DNA of 64,000 nt from NCBI RefSeq assembly GCF_004297875.1, contig NZ_SCSK01000061.1, positions 62,001-126,000 on the forward strand, written 5' to 3'. The notes under the pieces are model-generated. The model worked only from the letters and a program-made list of their open reading frames with translations. It made no database searches and was not told the DNA's origin. The position numbers and the translations under genes were made by a program. This document shows positions 36,210 to 44,974 of the stretch, piece after piece; the first letter of the stretch is position 1; the number at the start of each line of letters is the position of its first letter. The stretch is from Pandoraea sp. (GTDB taxonomy: Bacteria > Pseudomonadota > Gammaproteobacteria > Burkholderiales > Burkholderiaceae).

Positions 36210-36223
36210 TTGATAAATGTCAA
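36210..36223 (-). promoter_or_regulatory. FNR/Anr-like box upstream of the CBS-BON gene
   Basis: TTGAT-AAAT-GTCAA matches 9 of 10 positions of the FNR/Anr consensus. It lies about 115 bp before the CBS-BON start and about 125 bp before the divergent IclR start. With the box before ppsA it suggests that the ppsA-pfkB and CBS genes are induced at low oxygen. Confidence 0.5.
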
Positions 36224-36244
36224 CCGACGCGCACGCATGTTAAT

Positions 36245-36261
36245 AATTGAAATACAATTAA
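36245..36261. promoter_or_regulatory. Candidate IclR operator upstream of the regulator gene
   Basis: A perfect inverted repeat, TAATTG-AAATA-CAATTA, lies about 85 bp before the IclR start. Its core ATTGAAATACAAT recurs as ATTGAAATGACAAT at 43766-43779, in front of the operon the regulator probably controls. An AT-rich palindrome of this size suits an IclR dimer. Confidence 0.5.
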
Positions 36262-36342
36262 AACAATCCCGATTCAATATTTATCAAGCGGGTTACGATC
36301 AAATTTTCGGCCCGATGCCATTGCCCGGACCGCCCTATCGAT

Positions 36343-37179
36343 ATGCCCAAAAAGACGCCCTCCCCGCCACCCGAACCGCCGCGCGCCACGCACGAGGCAT
36401 CGCCGCGTTCGTCGCTGTTCGTCGGTTCGACAGAAAAGGCCTTTCAGGTGCTGCATGCGTTCGACGGTCCGAGCCGCCATATGACGCTGGCCGATATCGC
36501 GCGCAGTTCGGGGCTCGATCGCAGCGCGACGCAGCGGGTGGTGTATACGCTCGAGAACCTGGGCTACCTGTATCGCATCCCGGAGACGCGCACCTATGGC
36601 CTGACGCCGAAGGTATTGCAGTTTTCCTACAACTACGTGCGCGCCAACGAACTGATCGACAAGGCCTCGCCCTACCTGCTCGACATCAGCCGGCGGGTTG
36701 GCGAGACCACCAATTTGCAGGAACTCGACGGCAACGAGATCGTCTTCGTGGCACGCTTTCCCGGGCACCATCTGGTGAATATCGACATCGTGGTCGGCAG
36801 CCGCCTGCCGGCGCTTTTCACCGCGTCGGGCACGGCGATCCTGGCGCGCCTGCCGCAAGAGCGGTGCGAGGAAATTTTCGCGCAGACGCGGCTCGAGCCG
36901 ATCACGCCGTACACGGAAATCAACCCGGGCAAACTGCGCGAGCGGATCCGCAAGACGGCGCAAACCGGCTATGCGATCGTGACGAACGAAACGGTGCTGG
37001 GCGATATCTCCGTGGCCGCGCCCGTCACCGATCATCGGGGCATTGCGGTGGCCGCGATCAATATTTCGGTACCGACCTCGCGCTGGACGGTCGAGCGGGT
37101 CGAGGCCGAACTGGCGCAGCACGTGCAGGTCGTGGCCACGTCGATCTCGAAAGCGAAATTCAGCAGCTACACGCGATAA
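36343..37179 (+). CDS. IclR-family transcriptional regulator
   Basis: 278 residues. There is a winged helix-turn-helix (MTLADIARSSGLDRSATQRVVYTLENLGYL) at about 45-80 and a C-terminal IclR effector domain (GNEIVFVARFPG; GTAILARLP; ETVLGDISVAAPVTD; AAINISVPTSRWT). It is convergent with the DHDPS-like gene that ends the ABC-transporter operon. Related palindromes upstream of this gene (36245-36261) and of the operon (43765-43790) suggest autoregulation plus control of the operon. The ligand is probably the imported substrate or the DHDPS-like enzyme's substrate. Confidence 0.9.
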   Translation: MPKKTPSPPPEPPRATHEASPRSSLFVGSTEKAFQVLHAFDGPSRHMTLADIARSSGLDRSATQRVVYTLENLGYLYRIPETRTYGLTPKVLQFSYNYVRANELIDKASPYLLDISRRVGETTNLQELDGNEIVFVARFPGHHLVNIDIVVGSRLPALFTASGTAILARLPQERCEEIFAQTRLEPITPYTEINPGKLRERIRKTAQTGYAIVTNETVLGDISVAAPVTDHRGIAVAAINISVPTSRWTVERVEAELAQHVQVVATSISKAKFSSYTR

Positions 37180-37198
37180 GCCCGGCCGCCCATCGTGC

Positions 37199-38104
37199 TC
37201 ACGCCAGCCGCTCGAACACCGCGAGCTGCCTGGCCAGTTCTTCGCGCAGGCTGGCCTGCAGCGCCGGTGCCGCGGCAACCAGTGGCGCGAGCAAATCCGG
37301 GGCGTTCACGCCGATCAAATCGATCACGGATTTCATCGGGCCCGGATTGGTTTCGGAAAACGCTAGGTTCATCAGTGGAATCAATTGGCGGTGCACTTCC
37401 AACGCCTGCCGGGTGTGGCCCTGCGAGGCGAGCCGATAAATCTTGCGCCACGCGCTCGGCAGGAGGTTGGCCGTCACCACGATGCCGCCGCGCGCGCCAG
37501 CGGCCACGTGCAGCGGGAACAGCGTGTCTTCGCCGCTGAGCATGGCAAACGATTCATCGACGCCGGCGATGGTGCGCAGGAAGTGATACATGTCGGTGTT
37601 GCACGCTTTCATGCCGATGATGCGCTCGTGCCGGGAGAGCTCGTGCAGCACCTCTGGCGAGATCGCGATACGGGTGCGGTAGGGAATCTCGTAAATCAGG
37701 ATCGGCACCGGCGAGGCATCGGCATAGCGCAGAAAATAATCGCGAATGCCGGCCTGTGTCGGGTTGGTGTAGTAAGGCGTGAGCACCAGCAGCGCATCGA
37801 CGCCGGCCGCGGCGAATTCCCTGCCGGCTTGCAGCGCGTCGTAGTATCCCGGGTCGAGCACACCGGCGATCACCGGCACGCTGCGGCCCACCGCATCGAC
37901 GGTGATCTCGGCCATGCGGATCCGCTCGGCATGGGGCAGCGAGCCATATTCGCCGGTACCGCCCAGCGGCACGACGCCCTCCACGCCCTGCTTCAGCAGA
38001 TAGGCGATCAATGCGCGCGTGGCGGATTCGTTGATCGTGTCGTCCGGATTGACCGGCGTCGGTATCGCGGGCATGACACCGCGTAATTGATTGGCATTGA
38101 GCAT
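37199..38104 (-). CDS. DHDPS/NAL-family lyase
   Basis: About 301 residues, dihydrodipicolinate synthase-like TIM barrel. Motifs are GGTGEYGSL, the Tyr in LIYEIPYRT and the Schiff-base Lys in IGMKACN. Family members are aldolases or dehydratases of 2-oxo acids (for example 5-keto-4-deoxyglucarate dehydratase or 4-hydroxy-2-oxoglutarate aldolase). ATG 38104 has AGGA upstream. It is the last gene of the operon with an ABC importer and an FAD hydroxyacid dehydrogenase. Biosynthetic DapA is unlikely from context. Confidence 0.87.
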   Translation of the reverse strand: MLNANQLRGVMPAIPTPVNPDDTINESATRALIAYLLKQGVEGVVPLGGTGEYGSLPHAERIRMAEITVDAVGRSVPVIAGVLDPGYYDALQAGREFAAAGVDALLVLTPYYTNPTQAGIRDYFLRYADASPVPILIYEIPYRTRIAISPEVLHELSRHERIIGMKACNTDMYHFLRTIAGVDESFAMLSGEDTLFPLHVAAGARGGIVVTANLLPSAWRKIYRLASQGHTRQALEVHRQLIPLMNLAFSETNPGPMKSVIDLIGVNAPDLLAPLVAAAPALQASLREELARQLAVFERLA

Positions 38105-38138
38105 GAAATGTCCTGGTATCGAAAATCGGCCCGCACGG

Positions 38139-39926
38139 TCAGCGTGCCACGCTGCGGCGATGCAGCCTGGCCGCAACCCAGATCAGGCTGGCGGTAAAGA
38201 GGAACAGGCACGTCGAGACGGCGGCGATCACCGGCGAGATCTCCATGGTGATGGTGTCCCAGAACTGCTTGGGCAGGGTCGTGCTCAAACCGCCCGAGGA
38301 AAACAGCGCGATGGTCAGTTCGTCGAACGAGGTAGCGAAGGCGAACAGGAACGACGACATCAGGCCGGCCGCCAGAATCGGGAACGTCACGAAGCGCAGC
38401 GTGGCGCTCGGGCGGGCCCCCAGACTCTGGGCGGCCTGGTCGAGGCGAACGTCATAGTTGCGCAACACCGCCATCATGGTGATGACCACGTAGGGCACGG
38501 CAACCACGGTATGACCCAGCACCAACCCCAGCGACGTGCCGACCAAACCAATATGCGCGTAGAAATAGAACAACCCGACGGCGAGAATCATGCGCGGCAC
38601 GACGATCGGCGCCATCACAAACGCCAGCATCAGCGACTTGCCGCGCAGCTTGCCGCGCGCCAGCAGGAACGCCGCAGGCGTGCCGATAAGCATCGACAGC
38701 AGCGCGGTGCAGGTGCCGACGATGAACGAGCGCGCGATCGACTGCATCCATAGCGGCGAGCGCAGCATTTGGTGATACCACTGCAGCGAGAAGCCGTGCG
38801 GTGGCCAGGTAAGACCGGACGCGGCATCGAACGACAGCGGAATCATCAGAAAGGTGGGCGCGCTCAGGAACAGCAGCAGCAGGATCACCACGCCCCAGGT
38901 GAAGCGCGACTGCCCCGGCACCGCCGCGCCGGCGCGGCGCCGCTTTGGCAGACAGTCGACCAGCCGGTCGGTGAGCACGGCCAGGACGGCGAGCACGGCG
39001 TCGCCCACCCGGCGAGGCCAGTTGCCGAGCGACGACGGGCGGGCGCGGGCTTCGCCGCCGGTCATGGTGGACAGCCCCACCAGCTTGTCGTAGACGAGAA
39101 ACACGATCAGCACGACCACCAGCAGCAACACCGAGATCGCGCCCGCGAACCCCCAGTTCAGGGCCTGCAGCACCTGGTCGATGATCAATTGCGTGATCAT
39201 CGTCTGATGGCGCCCGCCCAGCAATGCCGGCGTGATGAAAAAGCCGATCGCGGTGACGAACACCATCAGCGCCGCGGCGGCCACGCCCGGCATCGACAGC
39301 GGAAAGTAGATTTTCCAGAACGCCGTGCCGGGGCGTGCGCCGAGCGTCGCGGCCGCGCGCGGCAAATTGCGGTCGATGTTCTCCATGACCGACAGCATGG
39401 TCAGCACCGCCAGCGGCATGAGTGCATGCACCATGCCGAGGATCACCGCGCCGAAATTGTAGAGCAGGTTCAGCGGCTGATGGATGACGCCGACGGCCAT
39501 CAGGAAATCGTTGATCACGCCATTGCGCCCGAGCAGCACGACCCAGGCGAAGGTCCGCACCAGAAAGCTGGTCCAAAACGACAGCAGCACCCAGAACAGC
39601 AACGCGTTCTTGCGCTTGCCGTGCAGCGACGAAATCAGATAGGCGACCGGGTAGGCACAGAGCACCGAGAAAAAGGTGGTCCACAACGAGATCTTCAACG
39701 TGATCACCAGCACGTCGAGATAGACGGGCGTGGCAAACAGGCGGCGGTACTCGCCCAAATTGAAGCCGGTGGCGTGGTGTACGCTTTGCAGCAATAACTG
39801 GCCGACCGGGTACACCAGCAGGGCCAGCAGCAGAGCGACCAGCGGCGCGCCCATGAGAACAGGACGCCACGAGCGCTTGCGCGGCCGGTTGGCCGGGTCG
39901 CGCGCCAGGACTGCGGATGTCTGCAT
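38139..39926 (-). CDS. ABC transporter permease, PotB-PotC fusion
   Basis: About 595 residues with roughly 12 membrane segments. Two permease modules are fused: the first (about residues 20-290) carries the EAA-type loop LPRAAATLGARPGTAFWKIYFPL, the second (about 340-590) carries LDQAAQSLGARPSATLRFVTFP. Each resembles one of the two separate permeases (PotB and PotC) of spermidine/putrescine-type importers. A basic, hydrophilic linker of about 50 residues joins them. ATG 39926 is 4 nt after the ATPase stop. The fusion fixes the subunits 1:1. Confidence 0.9.
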   Translation of the reverse strand: MQTSAVLARDPANRPRKRSWRPVLMGAPLVALLLALLVYPVGQLLLQSVHHATGFNLGEYRRLFATPVYLDVLVITLKISLWTTFFSVLCAYPVAYLISSLHGKRKNALLFWVLLSFWTSFLVRTFAWVVLLGRNGVINDFLMAVGVIHQPLNLLYNFGAVILGMVHALMPLAVLTMLSVMENIDRNLPRAAATLGARPGTAFWKIYFPLSMPGVAAAALMVFVTAIGFFITPALLGGRHQTMITQLIIDQVLQALNWGFAGAISVLLLVVVLIVFLVYDKLVGLSTMTGGEARARPSSLGNWPRRVGDAVLAVLAVLTDRLVDCLPKRRRAGAAVPGQSRFTWGVVILLLLFLSAPTFLMIPLSFDAASGLTWPPHGFSLQWYHQMLRSPLWMQSIARSFIVGTCTALLSMLIGTPAAFLLARGKLRGKSLMLAFVMAPIVVPRMILAVGLFYFYAHIGLVGTSLGLVLGHTVVAVPYVVITMMAVLRNYDVRLDQAAQSLGARPSATLRFVTFPILAAGLMSSFLFAFATSFDELTIALFSSGGLSTTLPKQFWDTITMEISPVIAAVSTCLFLFTASLIWVAARLHRRSVAR

Positions 39927-39930
39927 GGCG

Positions 39931-41019
39931 TTACTCCGCAAGCGCCACGGCATCGGCCGCAGCCCATGACAGGCCGAGCGTTTGCCCAACTTCATATTGC
40001 CGGCCCAACTGGCAGGTCGGATACGAGGCCACCAGCGAGGCGCTCGCGTCGGTGTTGGCCACGAGATAGAGCTTGGTCAGGCTGCCGGTCACCATGATGT
40101 CGCGCAGCTGGCAAGCGATCCGGCCGTCGGCATGCTCAGCCGCATCGATGCGCAGATTCTGCGGGCGCAGCATCAGCTTGACCTTCTGTCCGATGCGCGG
40201 CGGCTGCCCGTTGACGGTCGCCCGTCCACTGCCGGCCTGGCCGTTGATGCTCACGCCCACTTCGTTGCCGTCCAGATGCGTCACAACCGCGTCGAGCAGA
40301 TTCGATTCGCCGAGGAAATCGGCCACGAACACGGTACGCGGCCGGAAATACAGGTCGGCGGGCGTGCCCAGTTGTTCGATCGCGCCGCCGTTCATCAGGC
40401 AGATGCGGTCGGACATCGTCATCGCCTCTTCCTGGTCATGGGTCACGTACACGATGGTGGTGCCCAGTTCGCGGTGGATGCGCTTGATCTCCAGCTGCAT
40501 GTGGTCGCGCAGCTTCTTGTCGAGCGCGCCCAGCGGTTCGTCCATCAGAATGATCGACGGCCGATAGACCAGGCAGCGCGCCAGTGCGATGCGCTGCTGC
40601 TGCCCGCCGGAGAGCTCGCGCGGCAAGCGCTGCGCGACATGCGGCAGGTGCACCATCTCCAGTGCCTCGGCCACGCGGGCACGCACCGTGGCACTGTCGG
40701 CCTTGCGCATTTGCAGCGGAAAGGCAATGTTCTGCGCGACGCTCATGTGCGGGAACAGCGCGTAGTTCTGGAATACCATGCCGATGTCGCGTTCATACGG
40801 CGCACCGTAGGTGACATCGACACCGTTGATCAGCACCTGCCCGCCATCCGGCTGTGCCAGCCCGGCGATCAGGCTGAGCAAGGTCGTCTTGCCCGAGCCG
40901 GAGGGGCCGAGCAGCGTGAGAAATTCGCCTTGGGCGACGTCGAGATCGGTGGGCGCCAGGGCGACGAAGTCGCCATAGCGCTTGCACAGTTTCGAGATTT
41001 TCAGGTTGGCTGAAGACAT
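39931..41019 (-). CDS. ABC transporter ATP-binding protein (PotA-like)
   Basis: About 362 residues. Walker A GPSGSGKTT, Q-loop MVFQNYALFPH, signature LSGGQQQRIALARC, Walker B IILMDEPLGALD and the switch His in VYVTHDQEEAM are all present. The C-terminal TOBE-like domain (about residues 240-360) is typical of spermidine/putrescine, iron or Opu-type importers. It energises the fused permease encoded immediately downstream. ATG 41019 is chosen over an upstream TTG; the ribosome binding site is weak. Confidence 0.93.
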   Translation of the reverse strand: MSSANLKISKLCKRYGDFVALAPTDLDVAQGEFLTLLGPSGSGKTTLLSLIAGLAQPDGGQVLINGVDVTYGAPYERDIGMVFQNYALFPHMSVAQNIAFPLQMRKADSATVRARVAEALEMVHLPHVAQRLPRELSGGQQQRIALARCLVYRPSIILMDEPLGALDKKLRDHMQLEIKRIHRELGTTIVYVTHDQEEAMTMSDRICLMNGGAIEQLGTPADLYFRPRTVFVADFLGESNLLDAVVTHLDGNEVGVSINGQAGSGRATVNGQPPRIGQKVKLMLRPQNLRIDAAEHADGRIACQLRDIMVTGSLTKLYLVANTDASASLVASYPTCQLGRQYEVGQTLGLSWAAADAVALAE

Positions 41020-41049
41020 GGCATTCAATGGCAATGATGAAACGTCGAA

Positions 41050-42141
41050 TCAGGTCAGGATCCAGCTGTTGAAGCGCTCGAGCGCCTTGCTCTGATTGTC
41101 GAGCCAGAATTGCGCATCGATGTGCAGCCCGTCTTTCATGTTGGCCGGGTAGGTTGGGCAGTTCCTGGCCACGGCCGGTTTGACGTAGTTGAATGCGGCC
41201 GGCTGGGTCAACCCGGCCGGGAAGAACTCGACAAGTTGCGCCTGCCGCTTCGGGTCCGAGGCAAACTTGATGAACTCGCGGCAGGCTTGCGCGTTCGGCG
41301 TGCCTTTGAGAATCGACCAGTTGTCGCAACCCCAGATATTCTGGTTCCAGACGATCTCGACCGGGGCGCCGGCGGCTATCGCCGCTTGCGCGCGCGAGAC
41401 CCAGGTGCCGATCATGTCGACTTCGCCCGAGCCCAGCATCTGCTCGACCTGGGCGCCGGTGGTCCACCACACGTCGACGTGCTTGGCGATTTTGTCCAGG
41501 CTGGCGAAAGCCCGATCGAAGTTGCACGGGTACACCTGCGAGGTGGGCACGCCGGCGGCCATCAGGGACTCCTCGATGGTGTCGAACGGATATTTGCGCA
41601 AGCCGCGGCGGCCGGCGAATTCCTTGACGTTCCAGAAGTCGGCCCATGATTGCGGCGCCTTGCGGCCCTTGAAGGCGTCGGTACGGTACGCCAGCACGGT
41701 CGTGTAGACGTTGGTGCCCACGCCATAGGGCGACATGTATTGGTGAGGGATCTGGGCGATCGTCGGATCGGACTCCAATCCATGCTTTTCCAGGTAAACC
41801 TTGCCCGGGCGCGTGAGCAACAGAATTGCCGGCTGGCTGATCTTGGCCATGTCCCACGTATAGCTGCCGGTCTCGACCATGCTGCGGATTTGCGCGGTCG
41901 GCTCGGCGTTGGCCTGCACGCCAACCACTTCGATGCCGGTCTTCTCCGTGAACGGACGATAGAACACCGCACCATAAGCCTTGCTGTAGATGCCGCCGTC
42001 ATCGCGCACGACGATGCGCTTGTTGGCCGCGGCGCGCGCGCTGGTCCATACCGCCGGGAATGCGAGGGTGGCGGCGCCGGCTGCCGCGGCCTTGATGGCG
42101 TTGCGGCGCGACGGATTCTTAGGGCTGGATTTCTTTTGCAT
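41050..42141 (-). CDS. ABC transporter periplasmic substrate-binding protein (PotD/F-like, Tat exported)
   Basis: About 363 residues. A twin-arginine signal peptide is visible (SRRNAIKAAAAGAATLAFPAV, with the RR in the n-region). The mature domain is an extracellular solute-binding type 1/PotD-like protein (GIYSKAYGAVFYRPFTEKTGIEV; NQNIWGCDNW). AGGAG precedes ATG 42141. It captures the ligand in the periplasm for the fused permease. The ligand is unknown; operon content points to an organic or sugar acid rather than a polyamine. Confidence 0.9.
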   Translation of the reverse strand: MQKKSSPKNPSRRNAIKAAAAGAATLAFPAVWTSARAAANKRIVVRDDGGIYSKAYGAVFYRPFTEKTGIEVVGVQANAEPTAQIRSMVETGSYTWDMAKISQPAILLLTRPGKVYLEKHGLESDPTIAQIPHQYMSPYGVGTNVYTTVLAYRTDAFKGRKAPQSWADFWNVKEFAGRRGLRKYPFDTIEESLMAAGVPTSQVYPCNFDRAFASLDKIAKHVDVWWTTGAQVEQMLGSGEVDMIGTWVSRAQAAIAAGAPVEIVWNQNIWGCDNWSILKGTPNAQACREFIKFASDPKRQAQLVEFFPAGLTQPAAFNYVKPAVARNCPTYPANMKDGLHIDAQFWLDNQSKALERFNSWILT

Positions 42142-42262
42142 GGCGACTCCTGAGGCTGAAGTGAGAAGAACGTGAAACTTCCATGACAACCACCATCTCC
42201 GGTGCGACGGCTGGCCTGTCGGCAGCCGCTTCGCGCACCGGCTTCACCGCATACGGATAGCG

Positions 42263-43690
42263 CTACGGAAGTAGCCGACCCGGATTGAACAAATGCCGAG
42301 GATCGAAGGCGCGCTTGACCGCTCGCATCATCTCCAGCTCGACCGCCGACTTGTATCGCGCCATCTCGCTCAGCCCGGTTTGCCCGACACCATGCTCGGC
42401 ACTGAAGGTGCCGCCCAACGCGCTGGCGATGTCGTTGACGCCGCGCCGGATCGCCGCGGCCAGCGCGCCTTGGTCGGGCACGCGATGCCACTGATCGAAG
42501 GAAAAGAATGGAATGAAATGCACGTTGCCGTCGCCCAGGTGCGCGACCACGAGCACCGGCAGGTCCGGGACGATCGCACGCACCGCGCCGCTCGCCTGCT
42601 CGATAAAGTCGGGCACGGCCGACACCGGCACAGCGCAATCGGTGGTCAAGCCGATACCGGCCTTCTTGTTCGCTTCGGAAACGCTGTGCCGAATTTCCCA
42701 CAGCGTGCTGCGCTGGGCCTCGCTGCTGGCGATCACCGCGTCCTCGAGCAGGCCTTCGGCGGTGGCGGCCTCCAGTATGTGCTGCAGTACCTGGGACAAT
42801 TCCTCCCCGCCGCCGGTATCGGCCAACTCGACCAGGCCATGCCAGCGATGCGCGCCGCTCAATGGGTTGCGGCGGTTCGGCACGTGTTCGATCACCAGCT
42901 CGAGCTGCATGGCGTCGATCATCTCGAAGGCCGACAATTGCGCGCCGCATGCTGTCTGGAACATGCCGAGCATGCGCACCGCGGCGGCCGGGTCGTTCGG
43001 CGCAAACCAGGCAACGGCATGACGCGTCGGCAGCGGGTGCAGTTTGAGCACCGCGGCGGTGACGATGCCCATGGCGCCTTCGGCGCCGATGAACAGATGC
43101 TTCAGATCGAACCCCGTATTGTTCTTGCGCAGCGCGGTCAAGCCGTTCCATATGCTGCCGTCGGGCAGCACGACTTCCAGGCCGAGCACATTCTCGCGGG
43201 TATTGCCATAGCGCAGCACACCCGTGCCGCCGGCATTCGTGGCGATGGTGCCGCCGATCTGGCACGAGCCTTCCGCGCCGAGACTGATCGGGTACAGGCG
43301 ACCGACTTCGGCCGCCGCTTGCTGCACCGTGGCCAGAACGCAGCCCGCTTCGACCTCCATTGAATTATTGGCCGCATCGATGCGGCGGATCCGACGCATC
43401 CGCGACAGATTGACGATGACCGGCGGCTCGCCATCGGCCGCGGGCACCGCGCCGCCGCACAAACTGGTGTTGCCGCCTTGCGGCAGTACCGGGACGCCAT
43501 GCTCGGCGCACAGACGCACGATTGCCGCGACTTGCCCAGTGCTCGACGGCAGCGCAACGCAAACGGCCGCGCCGCGATACCGGCCTCGCCAATCTTCGAT
43601 GAACCCGGCCAGTTCGGCCTCGCCACGCAACACGCCATCGGCGCCCAACAGGTCGGCCAGTGCGTCGATCAGGCTTCCGGCATCAGTCAT
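42263..43690 (-). CDS. FAD-linked 2-hydroxyacid dehydrogenase (GlcD/D2HGDH-like)
   Basis: About 475 residues, with an FAD-binding PCMH domain (VLPQGGNTSLCGG; IGGTIATNAGGTGVLRYGNTRENVLGL) and an FAD-oxidase C domain (VAHLGDGNVHF and AEHGVGQTGLS metal-site motifs). It oxidises a 2-hydroxyacid to a 2-oxoacid, passing electrons to a membrane or ETF acceptor. ATG 43690 has AAGGA upstream; longer in-frame starts add a non-conserved leader. It heads the IclR-linked operon, so its product is probably the substrate of the DHDPS-family lyase. Confidence 0.9.
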   Translation of the reverse strand: MTDAGSLIDALADLLGADGVLRGEAELAGFIEDWRGRYRGAAVCVALPSSTGQVAAIVRLCAEHGVPVLPQGGNTSLCGGAVPAADGEPPVIVNLSRMRRIRRIDAANNSMEVEAGCVLATVQQAAAEVGRLYPISLGAEGSCQIGGTIATNAGGTGVLRYGNTRENVLGLEVVLPDGSIWNGLTALRKNNTGFDLKHLFIGAEGAMGIVTAAVLKLHPLPTRHAVAWFAPNDPAAAVRMLGMFQTACGAQLSAFEMIDAMQLELVIEHVPNRRNPLSGAHRWHGLVELADTGGGEELSQVLQHILEAATAEGLLEDAVIASSEAQRSTLWEIRHSVSEANKKAGIGLTTDCAVPVSAVPDFIEQASGAVRAIVPDLPVLVVAHLGDGNVHFIPFFSFDQWHRVPDQGALAAAIRRGVNDIASALGGTFSAEHGVGQTGLSEMARYKSAVELEMMRAVKRAFDPRHLFNPGRLLP

Positions 43691-43764
43691 TTTCTTGATT
43701 CCTTCGCATCGTTTTCGAATGCCAATGAACACTGCTATGACACAGCATACGAACAAATGAATTG

Positions 43765-43790
43765 TATTGAAATGACAATAATTGCAATTC
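43765..43790. promoter_or_regulatory. Candidate IclR operator(s) upstream of the transport/oxidation operon
   Basis: Two palindromic elements sit side by side about 75-100 bp before the FAD dehydrogenase start: TATTG-AAATGA-CAATA (43765-43780) and AATTGCAATT (43780-43789). The first shares its core with the site before the IclR gene. Their position before the first gene of the operon suits regulation of the whole unit. Confidence 0.5.
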
Positions 43791-43800
43791 AATTAAAAAA

Positions 43801-44185
43801 GGGGTTTACCATGATTTCACCGCCGAACCAGGTTTGGCGCGCGGCGAGGACGAGGCTGGTCGCCAGAAGGGCAGCGATTGTTGGGCGCAGACGTCAATGC
43901 GCCGACCGGGGGAGTGTCTCGAACTCGCTGGACAGCGGTCGCCGCGACTTGCGTTCAACGACGTTGAGCCGGGTATGAGGGATGTCGAGGTGTCGCATGA
44001 GGGGCGAAGGTCGCCCGCATCGACACCGGTCAGAGGGAATGGGTCGGGGGCTGTGCGCCCCGTTTGGCGTGCTGAAGGCTCGCCAGGCAGCGCCATCGGG
44101 CAAACCACGGGTCGCGAGACCCGGCGACCACTGGCGAGCCCGCGGCGGAGCCGCTTCGGCCTGGCCAGTGGCGGGTATCGCGCTC
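43801..44185. other. Intergenic region, no gene identified
   Basis: About 385 bp between the start region of the FAD dehydrogenase operon and the end of the DJ-1/PfpI gene. Open frames exist because of high GC, but none resembles a known family or has a good ribosome binding site. It may be degenerate coding DNA. Confidence 0.4.
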
Positions 44186-44884
44186 TTACGCGCTGACCGT
44201 CGTGGCGCCATGCCGCGCGATCCGCTCGATGATTTCGCGGCGTCGCGGCATGGTTTGCGCGTAGCTTGCGGCGACCACCTCCATTACTTCGGGCGGGGCC
44301 AGATCGGGGCGCCCCGCATTGAATGGCGGGTGCGGGGCGTATTCGAGCCCCAATTGCACGCTCTGGGCGGTGACCGGGTCCGTCAGCTCGGCGGCCACGG
44401 TGAGCGCGAAGTCGATGCCCGCGGTGACGCCGCCGCCGGTGATCAGGTTGCCGTCGCGCACCACCCGGCCGTCGTCGGCAATCGCGCCGAACAACGGCAG
44501 CATGTCGCGCCAGGCCCAGTGGCAGGCGGCGCGCCTGCCTTGCAGCAACCCTGCCGCGCCAAGAATCAGCGAGCCGGTGCACACCGAGGTGATGTAGCGC
44601 GCGCCGTCCGCCAGCCGCCGCACGTGGCGCATGAAAACGTCGTCCAGCATGGCCTCGGTGACGCCGGCGCCGCCCGGCACGCACAGTACGTCACACCGCG
44701 CGACCTCTTCGAGCCGGGCCAGATCGGAAAAAACCAGGCCGTCTGCACTGACCGGCGCGCCGCCCACCGAGGCGACGGTGACGTCGATGCCGGGCGTGCG
44801 GGCGAAGAACTGATGCGGGCCGGTGAAATCGAGATGGGTCATGCCACGGTACAGCGGAAAGACGATGTGAATGGTGTTGGCCAT
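44186..44884 (-). CDS. DJ-1/PfpI family protein (isonitrile hydratase-like)
   Basis: About 232 residues, class I glutamine-amidotransferase-like fold. The nucleophile elbow is SVCTGSLILGAAGLL, with the Cys of Val-Cys-Thr-Gly, and THLDFTGPHQFF near the N-terminus is typical of the isonitrile hydratase/ThiJ branch. ATG 44884 has GGAGGAAG upstream. It is divergent from a regulator whose own sensor domain is of the same DJ-1 fold. A near-perfect inverted repeat in the 90-bp gap suggests direct control. The activity is unknown. Confidence 0.87.
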   Translation of the reverse strand: MANTIHIVFPLYRGMTHLDFTGPHQFFARTPGIDVTVASVGGAPVSADGLVFSDLARLEEVARCDVLCVPGGAGVTEAMLDDVFMRHVRRLADGARYITSVCTGSLILGAAGLLQGRRAACHWAWRDMLPLFGAIADDGRVVRDGNLITGGGVTAGIDFALTVAAELTDPVTAQSVQLGLEYAPHPPFNAGRPDLAPPEVMEVVAASYAQTMPRRREIIERIARHGATTVSA

Positions 44885-44935
44885 GAGAGCTTCCTCCAGA
44901 GGGGGTGGTTTGACTTGGCCAGTGTAGCGATTCAC

Positions 44936-44959
44936 AATGATGTCTGAAATGACATTATT
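44936..44959. promoter_or_regulatory. Inverted repeat between divergent DJ-1 and DJ-1/AraC genes
   Basis: AATGATGTC-N6-GACATTATT has 9-bp arms with one mismatch, midway in the 90-bp space between the two divergent starts and close to the regulator's own start. It is the best candidate operator for the AraC-type regulator at 44975. Confidence 0.45.
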
Positions 44960-44974
44960 CCAACGAATACTGAC

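Noticed and set aside
37199..38104. Lysine-biosynthetic DapA
   Set aside because: The gene is in an operon with a transporter and an FAD hydroxyacid dehydrogenase under an IclR regulator, which points to catabolism.
43806..44684. 292-codon minus-strand frame spanning the end of the DJ-1 gene
   Set aside because: Arg-rich frame overlapping the real DJ-1/PfpI gene in another phase, no known domain.
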